From contig JACKLO010000008.1 in assembly GCA_024235915.1 (NCBI GenBank), positions 186,001 to 250,000 on the forward strand: 64,000 nt of DNA, read 5' to 3'. The stretch is from Burkholderiaceae bacterium. Lineage in GTDB: Bacteria; Pseudomonadota; Gammaproteobacteria; Burkholderiales; Burkholderiaceae_C. The notes beneath the pieces are model-generated. The model was not told the DNA's origin. It ran no database searches and saw only the letters and a program-made list of their open reading frames with translations. Shown here in pieces: positions 7,760 through 16,119 of the stretch. A program made the position numbers and the translations under genes. How positions within the stretch are numbered: position 1 is the first letter of the stretch; each line of letters opens with the position of its first letter.

Positions 7760-9454
7760 ATGTCCGGCTTCAACCGTCGCTCGAAGAACATTACCGAAGG
7801 CGTCGCCCGCGCGCCCAACCGGTCCATGTACTACGGCATGGGCTATACCGAGAACGACTTCGGCAAGCCGATGATCGGTGTGGCCAATGGCCACAGCACC
7901 ATCACGCCCTGCAATTCCGGCCTGCAGAAGCTGGCCGATGCCGCGGTGGACGGCCTGAAGGCCGCCGGTGCCAACCCGCAGGTCTTCGGCGTGCCCACCA
8001 TCAGCGACGGCATGTCGATGGGCACCGAGGGCATGAAATACAGCCTGGTCAGCCGCGAGGTGATCGCCGACTGCGTCGAGACCTGCGTCGGCGGCCAGTG
8101 GATGGACGGCGTGCTCGTCATCGGCGGCTGCGACAAGAACATGCCTGGCGGCATGATGGGCATGCTGCGCGCCAACGTGCCGGCCATCTACGTCTACGGC
8201 GGCACCATCCTGCCCGGCCACTACAAGGGTCAGGACCTCAACATCGTCAGCGTCTTCGAGGCCGTGGGCCAGTTCAGCGCCGGCAAGATGAGCGAGGAGG
8301 ACTTCTGCCAGATCGAGCGCCGCGCCATCCCCGGCAGCGGCAGCTGCGGCGGCATGTACACCGCCAACACCATGAGCTCGGCCTTCGAGGCCCTGGGCAT
8401 GAGCCTGCCCTTCAGCTCCACGATGGCCAACGTGGAAGACCCCATCGTCGGCTACACGCAGGAGGCGGCGCGGGTGCTGGTGGAGGCGGTCAAGGCCAAC
8501 CTGAAGCCGCGCGACATCGTCACCAGGAAGAGCCTGGAGAACGCCGTGGCCGTGATCATGGCCACCGGCGGCAGCACGAACGCGGTGCTGCACTTCCTGG
8601 CCATTGCACACGCGGCCGAGGTGGACTGGACCATCGACGACTTCGAACGCATGCGCAAGAAGATCCCGGTGATCTGCGATCTCAAGCCCAGCGGCAAATA
8701 CCTGGCGATCGACCTGCACCGCGCCGGTGGCATCCCGGCGGTGATGAAGACGCTGCTGGACGCCGGCCTGCTGCACGGAGACTGCATGACGATTACCGGC
8801 AAGACGGTGGCCGAGAACCTCAAGGACGTGCCTGCGCTGCGGGCCGACCAGGACGTGATCCGCCCGGTCACGAACCCGATGTACGCCCAGGGACACCTGG
8901 CGATCCTGAAGGGCAACCTGGCCACCGAGGGCTGCGTGGCCAAGATCACCGGCCTGAAGAACCCCGTCATCACGGGCCCCGCACGCGTCTTCGACGACGA
9001 GCAGAGTGCGCTGGCCGCCATCATGGCCGGCAAGATCAGCGCCGGCGACGTGATGGTGCTGCGCTATCTGGGCCCCAAGGGTGGCCCGGGCATGCCGGAA
9101 ATGCTGGCGCCCACCGGCGCGCTCATCGGTCAAGGCCTTGGCGAGAGCGTGGGCCTGATCACCGACGGCCGCTTCAGCGGCGGCACCTGGGGCATGGTGG
9201 TGGGCCACGTGGCCCCGGAGGCCTACGAAGGCGGCCTGATCGCGCTGGTGCAGGAAGGTGATTCGATCACCATCGACGCCCACCAGCTGATGCTGCAGCT
9301 GAATGTGGCCGACGAGGAGATCGCCCGCCGTCGCGCCGATTGGCAGCGGCCGGCACCGCGTTACGTGCGCGGTGTGCTGGGCAAGTTTGCGCGCAACGCG
9401 GCGAGCGCCAGCGTGGGCGCCGTGCTCGACCGCTATGAGCCGAAGGACTTCTGA
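7760..9454 (+). CDS. ilvD: dihydroxy-acid dehydratase
   Basis: A 564-residue Fe-S dehydratase, the penultimate step of valine/isoleucine and pantothenate precursor synthesis (2,3-dihydroxy acid to 2-keto acid). Cluster cysteines are seen in CNSGL, GGCDKNMPG and GSCGGMYTAN, the last two being IlvD/Edd signatures. The start at 7760 follows ACAGGAGA by about 8 bases and gives the usual N-terminus (MSGFNRRSKNITEG). It is transcribed alone, divergent from the LysR regulator. Confidence 0.97.
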   Translation: MSGFNRRSKNITEGVARAPNRSMYYGMGYTENDFGKPMIGVANGHSTITPCNSGLQKLADAAVDGLKAAGANPQVFGVPTISDGMSMGTEGMKYSLVSREVIADCVETCVGGQWMDGVLVIGGCDKNMPGGMMGMLRANVPAIYVYGGTILPGHYKGQDLNIVSVFEAVGQFSAGKMSEEDFCQIERRAIPGSGSCGGMYTANTMSSAFEALGMSLPFSSTMANVEDPIVGYTQEAARVLVEAVKANLKPRDIVTRKSLENAVAVIMATGGSTNAVLHFLAIAHAAEVDWTIDDFERMRKKIPVICDLKPSGKYLAIDLHRAGGIPAVMKTLLDAGLLHGDCMTITGKTVAENLKDVPALRADQDVIRPVTNPMYAQGHLAILKGNLATEGCVAKITGLKNPVITGPARVFDDEQSALAAIMAGKISAGDVMVLRYLGPKGGPGMPEMLAPTGALIGQGLGESVGLITDGRFSGGTWGMVVGHVAPEAYEGGLIALVQEGDSITIDAHQLMLQLNVADEEIARRRADWQRPAPRYVRGVLGKFARNAASASVGAVLDRYEPKDF

Positions 9455-9544
9455 GTACCCCCAGACCTGCCGCTTCGCGACAGCCTCCCGAGGGGGATAA
9501 GAACAAGCTTGGGGTGGCCCGGCGCTTTCTCGTGAGACGGGTCT

Positions 9545-9579
9545 GCAGCGGCGCTGGGCGCTTCGCCCGGCGCCGCTGC
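9545..9579. terminator. long GC-rich hairpin between convergent ilvD and Trp-rich gene
   Basis: GCAGCGGCG (9545-9553) pairs with CGCCGCTGC (9571-9579), extended by an inner GGGCG/CGCCC stem and a three-base loop. The hairpin lies in the 148-bp gap between two gene ends and could stop transcription from both sides, though neither side has a good T-tract. Confidence 0.55.
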
Positions 9580-9602
9580 CTTGGTCAATGGGCCGGTCCG
9601 GC

Positions 9603-9995
9603 CTAGAGTTCCGGGTCCTTCCGATCCGGCGTGGCCGTATCCCGGAAAGCCGAAGGCACAGGAGGCGTCGCAGCCATTGACCTCGACGCTGCCGGCGCCG
9701 TCGTTTGCGTCGCGGCGGGCTTCCGTGCAGCGGGTGCAGGCGCGCGCCGAGCCCGTTTGTCGCGCTGGATGCCCAGCCCCAGGGCCTCCATGTCACGCTG
9801 CCGGCGTTCGGCCCTGCGCTTTTCCATCTTCGCGATGGCGCGGCGCTGGGTCAGGCCGGTGCCATCGGCATAGGCCCACCAGGCCACGGCCAGACCGAAT
9901 GGGGCCAGCACCACCCACCATGACCACAAGGCCACGGGACCGATCTCGGCAAATTTGAGGGCCAGCAGGGCCAGCCCGAGCAGCAGGAACGCCAT
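9603..9995 (-). CDS. small Trp-rich membrane protein (TIGR04438 family)
   Basis: A 130-residue protein with one or two membrane segments at residues 1-42 containing the tryptophan-rich ALWSWWVV and VAWWAY stretches, followed by a highly charged Lys/Arg/Glu helix (RRAIAKMEKRRAERR...). The first 80 residues match my memory of a small Trp-rich family of betaproteobacteria. The Ala/Pro/Thr-rich tail after residue 90 is probably disordered. The start at 9995 gives the family N-terminus MAFLLLGLA. Function unknown. Confidence 0.75.
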   Translation of the reverse strand: MAFLLLGLALLALKFAEIGPVALWSWWVVLAPFGLAVAWWAYADGTGLTQRRAIAKMEKRRAERRQRDMEALGLGIQRDKRARRAPAPAARKPAATQTTAPAASRSMAATPPVPSAFRDTATPDRKDPEL

Positions 9996-10034
9996 GCCGC
10001 GCACTGTAGCCCAGCACTCGTGCAGCGGGCCATG

Positions 10035-10060
10035 AAAAAGGGCCACCTAAAGGTGGCCCT
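10035..10060 (-). terminator. rho-independent terminator of acs
   Basis: On the minus strand a perfect 10-bp stem AGGGCCACCT / AGGTGGCCCT with a two-base loop is followed directly by TTTTT. It lies 27 bp past the acs stop codon. This is the clearest intrinsic terminator in the window. Confidence 0.9.
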
Positions 10061-10087
10061 GCGTACGCGATGCGACCCGCGTGTGGA

Positions 10088-12058
10088 TCAGTTGGTCTGG
10101 GTCAACTGATCCAGGATCGCCGGGTTCTCCAGCGTGGAGGTGTCCTGCGTGATCGCCTCGCCCTTGGCCAGCGATCGCAGCAGGCGGCGCATGATCTTGC
10201 CGCTGCGGGTCTTGGGCAGGTTGTCGCCAAAGCGGATGTCCTTGGGCTTGGCGATGGGGCCGATCTCCTTGCCCACCCAGTCGCGCAGCTGCTTGGCGAT
10301 CGCCTTGGCCTCGTCGCCCGTGGGGCGCGGACGCTTGAGCACCACGAAGGCGCAGATGGCCTCGCCGGTGGTCTCGTCGGGCCGGCCCACCACGGCAGCC
10401 TCGGCCACCAGATCGGTGCAGCTGACCAGGGCCGATTCGATCTCCATCGTGCCCATGCGGTGGCCCGACACGTTCAGCACGTCGTCGATGCGGCCGGTGA
10501 TGGTGAAGTAGCCGGTACCCTCGTTGCGGATGGCGCCGTCGCCGGCCAGGTAGTAGCCCTTGAGCTCCGGCGGGTAGTAGCTCTTCTTGAAGCGCTCCGG
10601 GTCGCCCCAGATGGTGCGGATCATGCTCGGCCAGGGCTTCTTGACGACCAGGATGCCGCCCTGCCCGTTGGGCACGTCGTTGCCGGTCTCATCCACGATC
10701 GCCGCGGTGATGCCGGGGAACGGCAGCGTGCACGAGCCCGGCACCAGGGGCGTGGCGCCCGGCAGCGGCGTGATCATGTGGCCGCCGGTCTCGGTCTGCC
10801 AGAAGGTGTCCACGATCGGGCAGCGGCTGCCGCCAACGTGCAGGTGGTACCACTCCCAGGCTGCCGGGTTGATCGGCTCGCCCACCGAGCCCAGCAGGCG
10901 CAGGCTGGTGAGGTCGAAACTCTTCGGGTGCACGGCGTCGTTGGCCTCCGCGGCCTTGATCAGGCTGCGGATGGCGGTGGGCGCGGTGTAGAAGATCGAA
11001 ACCTTGTGGCGCTCGATCATCTTCCAGAAGCGGCCGGCGTCCGGGTAGGTCGGCACGCCCTCGAACACGATCTCCGTGCCGCCCAGGGCCAGCGGGCCGT
11101 AGGTGATGTAGGTGTGGCCGGTGACCCAACCGATGTCGGCCGTGCACCAGAACACGTCGTCGGGCTTGAGGTCGAAGGTCCACTTGGTGGTCAGCGCCGC
11201 GTGCAGCAGGTAGCCGCCGGTGCTGTGCTGCACGCCCTTGGGCTTGCCGGTGGAGCCGCTGGTGTAGAGCAGGAACAGCGGGTGCTCGGCACCCACCCAT
11301 TCGGGCTCGCACTGGTCGCTGGCGGTCGCCATCAGGTCGTGCAGCCAGTGGTCGCGGCCGCCCTTCCAGGCGATGTTGCCGCCGGTGCGCTTGAAGACGA
11401 TGACGTCCTTGATGCTGCCGGTGCCGGGCATGGCCAGCGCCTCGTCGACGATGGCCTTCAGCGGCAGGTGCTTGCCGCCGCGGGCCTGCTCGTCGGCGGT
11501 GATCACCATCACCGCGCCGGCGTCCTCCACCCGGTCGCGCAGGCTCTGCGCGCTGAAGCCGCCGAAGACCACGGAGTGGGTGGCGCCGATGCGTGCGCAG
11601 GCCTGCATGGCCGCCACACCCTCGATGCTCATCGACATGTAGATGACGACGCGGTCGCCCTTCTTCACGCCGCGTGCCTTCAGCACGTTGGCGAACTTGC
11701 TGACCGTGGACAGCAGTTCCTTGTAGGTGACCTTGGTGACGGCGCCGTCGTCGGCCTCGAAGATGATGGCCGTCTTGTCACCCAGGCCGCGCTCGATGTT
11801 GCGGTCCAGGCAGTTGTAGGACACGTTCAGCGTGCCGTCGGCAAACCACTTGAAGAACGGCGCCTCGCTCTGGTCCAGCACCTGGGTGAACGGCGTCTTC
11901 CAGCTCACCAGTTCGCGCGCCAGGCGCGCCCAGTAGCCTTCGTAGTCGGCCTCGGCCTCGGCGACGAGCTTGTCGTAGGCGGCCATGCCGGAGACATGCG
12001 CAGCCTTGACGGCCTCGGCATTGGGTTCGTAGATCCGGAGTTCGGTGCTGTCGCTCAT
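10088..12058 (-). CDS. acs: acetyl-CoA synthetase
   Basis: A 656-residue ANL-superfamily enzyme that activates acetate to acetyl-CoA through acetyl-AMP. The P-loop-like YTSGSTGKPKG is near residue 265, and the C-terminal KTRSGKIMRR holds the catalytic lysine that is regulated by acetylation in this family. The length is typical of Acs (about 650). The start at 12058 has AGGAGAC upstream. It is a single-gene unit ending at a strong terminator and is divergent from the UPF0114 gene across 117 bp. Confidence 0.96.
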   Translation of the reverse strand: MSDSTELRIYEPNAEAVKAAHVSGMAAYDKLVAEAEADYEGYWARLARELVSWKTPFTQVLDQSEAPFFKWFADGTLNVSYNCLDRNIERGLGDKTAIIFEADDGAVTKVTYKELLSTVSKFANVLKARGVKKGDRVVIYMSMSIEGVAAMQACARIGATHSVVFGGFSAQSLRDRVEDAGAVMVITADEQARGGKHLPLKAIVDEALAMPGTGSIKDVIVFKRTGGNIAWKGGRDHWLHDLMATASDQCEPEWVGAEHPLFLLYTSGSTGKPKGVQHSTGGYLLHAALTTKWTFDLKPDDVFWCTADIGWVTGHTYITYGPLALGGTEIVFEGVPTYPDAGRFWKMIERHKVSIFYTAPTAIRSLIKAAEANDAVHPKSFDLTSLRLLGSVGEPINPAAWEWYHLHVGGSRCPIVDTFWQTETGGHMITPLPGATPLVPGSCTLPFPGITAAIVDETGNDVPNGQGGILVVKKPWPSMIRTIWGDPERFKKSYYPPELKGYYLAGDGAIRNEGTGYFTITGRIDDVLNVSGHRMGTMEIESALVSCTDLVAEAAVVGRPDETTGEAICAFVVLKRPRPTGDEAKAIAKQLRDWVGKEIGPIAKPKDIRFGDNLPKTRSGKIMRRLLRSLAKGEAITQDTSTLENPAILDQLTQTN

Positions 12059-12175
12059 GCGTGTCTCCTGCCTGACAACGGGGATGGAATGGTTGCCGGC
12101 GACTGTCGCCAAGGCGTCTGACTGAGGCCTTACTCTCCCCCGCTGCGCTCAGGGTTCACCCTAGAATCCCGCGCC

Positions 12176-12772
12176 ATGCAAAGCCCCACCCCGCCCCGCC
12201 TCGGCCCGCTGCCGGGCCTGATCTTCGCCAGCCGATGGCTGCAGTTGCCGCTGTACCTGGGCCTGATCCTGGCACAGGCGGTCTACGTCTTCCACTTCTG
12301 GGTGGAACTGGTGCACCTGATCGAGGCCGCCTTCGGCGACCAGGCGGCGTTGGCCAAGCTCGTCACCAGCATCGGCTACAAGCACGACACCCAGGTCACG
12401 GCGCTCAACGAGACCATAATCATGCTGGTGGTGCTGGCACTGATCGACGTGGTGATGATCAGCAACCTGCTGATCATGGTCATCGTCGGCGGCTACGAGA
12501 CCTTCGTCAGCCGGCTGCGCCTGGAGGGTCACCCCGACCAGCCGGAGTGGCTGAGCCACGTGAACGCCAGCGTGCTGAAGGTCAAGCTGGCCACGGCCAT
12601 CATCGGCATCAGTTCCATCCACCTGCTGAAGACCTTCATCAACGCCGCCAACTACGACGAGAAGGTGCTGCTGTGGCAGACAGTGATCCACATCGCCTTC
12701 CTGTTCTCGGCGCTGGCCATCGCTGCGGCCGACCGTGTGATGGGCGGCGCCCACAAGCCGGCCGACCACTGA
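12176..12772 (+). CDS. YqhA / UPF0114 family membrane protein
   Basis: A 198-residue inner-membrane protein with four hydrophobic segments near residues 20-45, 75-100, 140-160 and 170-188. It matches the UPF0114 family by its N-terminal FASRWLQLPLYLGL and central ETIIMLVVLALIDVVMISNLLIM region. The family has no established biochemical role. The next gene, a Na+/Ca2+ antiporter, begins 10 bp later on the same strand, so they are probably co-transcribed. Confidence 0.85.
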   Translation: MQSPTPPRLGPLPGLIFASRWLQLPLYLGLILAQAVYVFHFWVELVHLIEAAFGDQAALAKLVTSIGYKHDTQVTALNETIIMLVVLALIDVVMISNLLIMVIVGGYETFVSRLRLEGHPDQPEWLSHVNASVLKVKLATAIIGISSIHLLKTFINAANYDEKVLLWQTVIHIAFLFSALAIAAADRVMGGAHKPADH

Positions 12773-12782
12773 TCGCCGGCCC

Positions 12783-13856
12783 GTGCTGATCGACGCCCTG
12801 CTCTTCGCCGGCGGCCTGGTGGCCCTCGTCGCCGGTGCAGAACTGCTGGTGCGCGGCGCATCGCGACTGGCCCTGTCCTTCGGCATCTCCCCGCTGGTGG
12901 TCGGCCTGACCATCGTCGCCTTCGGCACCAGCGCGCCGGAGATGACGGTGTCGGTGGGCGCGGTGATCAATGGCCAGTCCGGCCTGGCACTGGGCAATGC
13001 CGTGGGCAGCAACGTGTTCAACGTGCTGTTCATCCTGGGCCTCGCCGCCATCATTGCGCCGCTGGCGGTGAACCTGCAACTGATCCGCCAGGAAGTGCCG
13101 ATCATGATCGGCGCCGCACTGCTGGTCATGGTGGTGAGCCTGGACGGCCGCATTGGCGGCTTCGACGCGACGCTGCTGTTCGGCCTGCTCCTGCTGTATA
13201 CCGTGTTCCTGGTGCGGCAGTCACGCAGGCAGGGCGCACAGACGGGTGACTACGGCACCGGGCCGGTACCCGCCACGTCCTCCCGGCTCGTCAACACCGT
13301 GCTGCTCGTCGCGGGCCTGGCCCTGCTGGCCGGCGGCTCCGAGGCCATGGTGCGTGCGGCCGTCAGCTTCGCACGCAGCTTCGGCGTCAGCGAAGTCATG
13401 ATCGGGCTGACCATCGTCGCCGTAGGCACATCGCTGCCAGAGGTTGCCGCCTCGGTGGCCGCAGCGATCCGTGGCGAGCGCGACATCGCGGTGGGCAATG
13501 TGGTCGGCAGTTGCGTGTTCAACCTGCTGGGCGTCATCGGACTCGGCGGCCTGGCCGCCGCGCTCACCGGGGCGGGTGGCCTGCCGGTGCCGGCTTCGGT
13601 GATGCACTTCGACCTCTGGGTGATGCTGGCCGCGCTGGTGGCCTGCCTGCCCATCTTCATCACCGGGCGTGAGGTGGCGCGCTGGGAAGGCGCCCTCTTC
13701 CTGGCCTACTACGTGGCCTACATGACCTACCAGGTGCTGCAGGCCCGCCAGTCACCGGAGCTGCAGGCCTTCAATGGCACGATGCTGGGTTTCGTGCTGC
13801 CGCTGACGGTGGTCACCGTCGTCGTCACGACCCTTCGAGGGCAGGCGAGGCGCTGA
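12783..13856 (+). CDS. calcium/sodium antiporter, CaCA family (YrbG-like)
   Basis: A 357-residue, roughly ten-helix antiporter. Its two inverted Na_Ca_ex repeats carry the alpha-motifs GTSAPE (about residue 50) and GTSLPE (about 220), each followed by GN(A/V)VGS. The acidic residues of these motifs bind Na+/Ca2+ in the family. The start is GTG at 12783. Its 3' end overlaps the oppositely transcribed Na/Pi cotransporter by 32 bp. It opens a cluster of cation transporters running to 28.7 kb. Confidence 0.92.
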   Translation: MLIDALLFAGGLVALVAGAELLVRGASRLALSFGISPLVVGLTIVAFGTSAPEMTVSVGAVINGQSGLALGNAVGSNVFNVLFILGLAAIIAPLAVNLQLIRQEVPIMIGAALLVMVVSLDGRIGGFDATLLFGLLLLYTVFLVRQSRRQGAQTGDYGTGPVPATSSRLVNTVLLVAGLALLAGGSEAMVRAAVSFARSFGVSEVMIGLTIVAVGTSLPEVAASVAAAIRGERDIAVGNVVGSCVFNLLGVIGLGGLAAALTGAGGLPVPASVMHFDLWVMLAALVACLPIFITGREVARWEGALFLAYYVAYMTYQVLQARQSPELQAFNGTMLGFVLPLTVVTVVVTTLRGQARR

Positions 13857-15432
13857 GCCGCGCGGCCTTTGCCGCCTGTTCCAGTCCGCGGCGCAAGGCA
13901 CTGGCGCGGCCCAGCACCGCCTCCATCGCGTCGATGTTCATGGCACCGGCCGCCCCGGCGTCCAGCAGCGCAGCCTTGAGCGCCTGGTACCGGTCCTCGG
14001 TCTGTGCCAACGCACTGGCGAGTGCGGGTGCAGGCGTGGCCTCGCCGGCGCTGCAGGCCGCCAGCAGCGCGTGGGCCTGGCCGACGAAGGCCGCAGCGGC
14101 GGCGCGCGGCTGCTCCGGCAGCGCGGCATCTGCACCGGCCGCGGTACGCGTCGCCTGCACCGCCTGTTCCGCCGTGGTCTCGTGGTATCGCAGCACGCGC
14201 AGGCGGCGCGCCAGGTCGCGCGCCGCCGCTGGGGGCAGGGCGGCACGGGACAGGCGCTCGATGAAGCGCTCGACCGCGGTGTCGAGCTGCTGCACCGTGA
14301 CTTGATCGCGCGCCACGGCAGAAGTCGGCGCGCCGGCCAGCGCCGCGCTCAGCGTCCGCCGGGCAAGTTCGCCGACACGCGCCGTCTCCTGCGCCAGCGC
14401 CTGCAGCGCCAGCTCAGGCACGGGCAGCACCGTGTCGTCCAGGAAGCGTGGACGAGACTCATCCTCCTCGGCACTGCGGAAACGGCGCTGCAACCAGTGC
14501 GCCAGCGGCGTCGCCAGCGGCCACATCAACAGCACGCCGAACACATTGAACGCGGTGTGGAACAACGCCAGCCGCGCCGCCGGGTCAGGCGGCAGGCCCA
14601 TCCATGCGCGCAGCACGGCGATCGCATCGACCATCCACGGCAGCATCACCAGCGCGGCCGCACCGGTCACCACGTTGAAGGCCACGTGCGCCAGCGCCGC
14701 ACGGCGCGCGTTGGCGGTGGCCCCCACCGTCACCAAGAGCGCAGACACGGTGGTGCCCACGTTGGCGCCGATGATCACCGCCGCGGCCGCCTGCGCACTC
14801 AGCAGCCCGCCCTGGGCGGCCGTCAGTGTGATGGCCATTGCCGCGCTGGAGGACTGCGTGAGCACCGTCATCAGCAGGCCGGCGGCCACCTGCAGCAGCA
14901 CGTCCTGCACACCGTCTCCCGCGGGCAGAAGGGTGTCGTCCGACAGACCGCCAAAGGCCTGCTGCAGCAATGCAATGCCCAGGAACAGCAGGCCGAATCC
15001 GGCCACCGCATCACCCACCGGTGCCCGCCGGGTGCCGCCGCCAGTCATGCGCAGCAACACCCCCAGGCCGATCAGCGGCAGCGCCAGGGCCTCGATCTTG
15101 AAGCGCAGCCCGACCAGGGCCACGATCCACCCGGTCATGGTGGTGCCGACATTGGCGCCGAACAGCACCCACAGCGAGGGGCCCAGCGCGAGCAGCCCGG
15201 CATTGACGAAGCCGATCGTGGCCACCGTCACGGCGGTGGAGGATTGCACCAGCGCCGTCACCAGCACGCCCGACCCCAGCCCGTGCAGCCGTGTGCGCGT
15301 GGCGGCCGCCAGGATGCGTTCCAGCGCCGGGCCGGCAGCGAGCTTCAGCCCGTCGGACATCATCGTCATGCCCAGCAGGAACAGGCCCAGGCCGCCGAGA
15401 CCGGTGGCGGCGGCTTCGAGGCTCACGCCCAT
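13825..15432 (-). CDS. Na/Pi cotransporter family protein with PhoU-like domain
   Basis: A 535-residue protein. Residues 1-310 hold two Na_Pi_cotrans repeats, each with the QSS(T/S)A motif (ALVQSSTAVTVA and VLTQSSSAAMAI) that forms the substrate site. Residues 345-530 form a helical PhoU-like cytoplasmic domain. This is the bacterial NptA/YjbB type, which moves phosphate with sodium, possibly outward. The ATG at 15432 begins the first membrane helix; the extension to 15519 is unlike the family. It overlaps the CaCA gene tail to tail and is divergent from the DUF2062 gene. Confidence 0.9.
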   Translation of the reverse strand: MGVSLEAAATGLGGLGLFLLGMTMMSDGLKLAAGPALERILAAATRTRLHGLGSGVLVTALVQSSTAVTVATIGFVNAGLLALGPSLWVLFGANVGTTMTGWIVALVGLRFKIEALALPLIGLGVLLRMTGGGTRRAPVGDAVAGFGLLFLGIALLQQAFGGLSDDTLLPAGDGVQDVLLQVAAGLLMTVLTQSSSAAMAITLTAAQGGLLSAQAAAAVIIGANVGTTVSALLVTVGATANARRAALAHVAFNVVTGAAALVMLPWMVDAIAVLRAWMGLPPDPAARLALFHTAFNVFGVLLMWPLATPLAHWLQRRFRSAEEDESRPRFLDDTVLPVPELALQALAQETARVGELARRTLSAALAGAPTSAVARDQVTVQQLDTAVERFIERLSRAALPPAAARDLARRLRVLRYHETTAEQAVQATRTAAGADAALPEQPRAAAAAFVGQAHALLAACSAGEATPAPALASALAQTEDRYQALKAALLDAGAAGAMNIDAMEAVLGRASALRRGLEQAAKAARLSASPALEGS

Positions 15433-15543
15433 GGCGCACCCCGGCCGCTCACCGCGGAGAAACGTCCGTATGCCCGATCTACGTTCGTGCTCATCCTGTG
15501 ATGCTGCCATGGGCGTCACGCCGGGCTGGCATCATCGTGGCCG

Positions 15544-16092
15544 ATGCGTGACTGGATCCGGGCCAAGCTCCCCACCGAAGAGACGCTGAAGGCCCATCCC
15601 GGCTTGCGCTGGATGGGCCCGCTGCTGCGCCGCCCCTGGCTCTGGCACCTGAACCGCCGCCGGGTGGCGATGGGTGCCGGCATCGGCGTGTTCTTCGGCT
15701 TCCTGATTCCGGTGCTGCAGATCGCCGGTGCCGCGGCCTTTGCCCTCGTGCTGCGGGCCAACCTGCCCGTCGCCGCCTTCGCCACCCTGGTGTCCAACCC
15801 GCTGACCTACGCCCCGATCGGCGTGGCCGCCTACCAGACCGGCAGTTGGGTCCTGGGCCGAGAGGCCGTGCCCGGTGCGGCGGAGCACCTGGCCGCGGCA
15901 GCTGACGGGCGCTCTGTCGACGGCCCCGGCCACGGTTGGTGGGCCCGGGCCAAGGCCATCGGCAAACCACTCTTCGTGGGCCTGTCGATCTTCGCCGTGG
16001 TCGGCGGCTTCAGCGCCTGGGCCCTGGTGCACGTGGCCTGGACCGTTGGCGTCTGGCTCAAGCGCCGGCGCCGGCGCCGCGCGCCGGCCTGA
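15544..16092 (+). CDS. DUF2062 domain-containing membrane protein
   Basis: A 182-residue protein whose residues 30-165 match DUF2062: an Arg-rich entry (HLNRRRVAMGAGIGVFFGF), two hydrophobic hairpins with SNPLTYAPIG, and a late membrane helix, ending with a run of arginines. The family is widespread in proteobacteria and has no defined activity. It is followed 27 bp later by the K+/H+ antiporter gene on the same strand. Confidence 0.88.
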   Translation: MRDWIRAKLPTEETLKAHPGLRWMGPLLRRPWLWHLNRRRVAMGAGIGVFFGFLIPVLQIAGAAAFALVLRANLPVAAFATLVSNPLTYAPIGVAAYQTGSWVLGREAVPGAAEHLAAAADGRSVDGPGHGWWARAKAIGKPLFVGLSIFAVVGGFSAWALVHVAWTVGVWLKRRRRRRAPA

Positions 16093-16119
16093 GGCTGCGG
16101 CAAGCTCGATACTCGGGCC

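Noticed and set aside
7034..9796. Open frame of 920 codons antisense to ilvD
   Set aside because: Low-complexity His/Ala/Gly composition with no motif; ilvD on the plus strand is certain.
10070..12121. Open frame of 683 codons antisense to acs
   Set aside because: Shadow of acs by third-position GC bias; no recognisable protein features.
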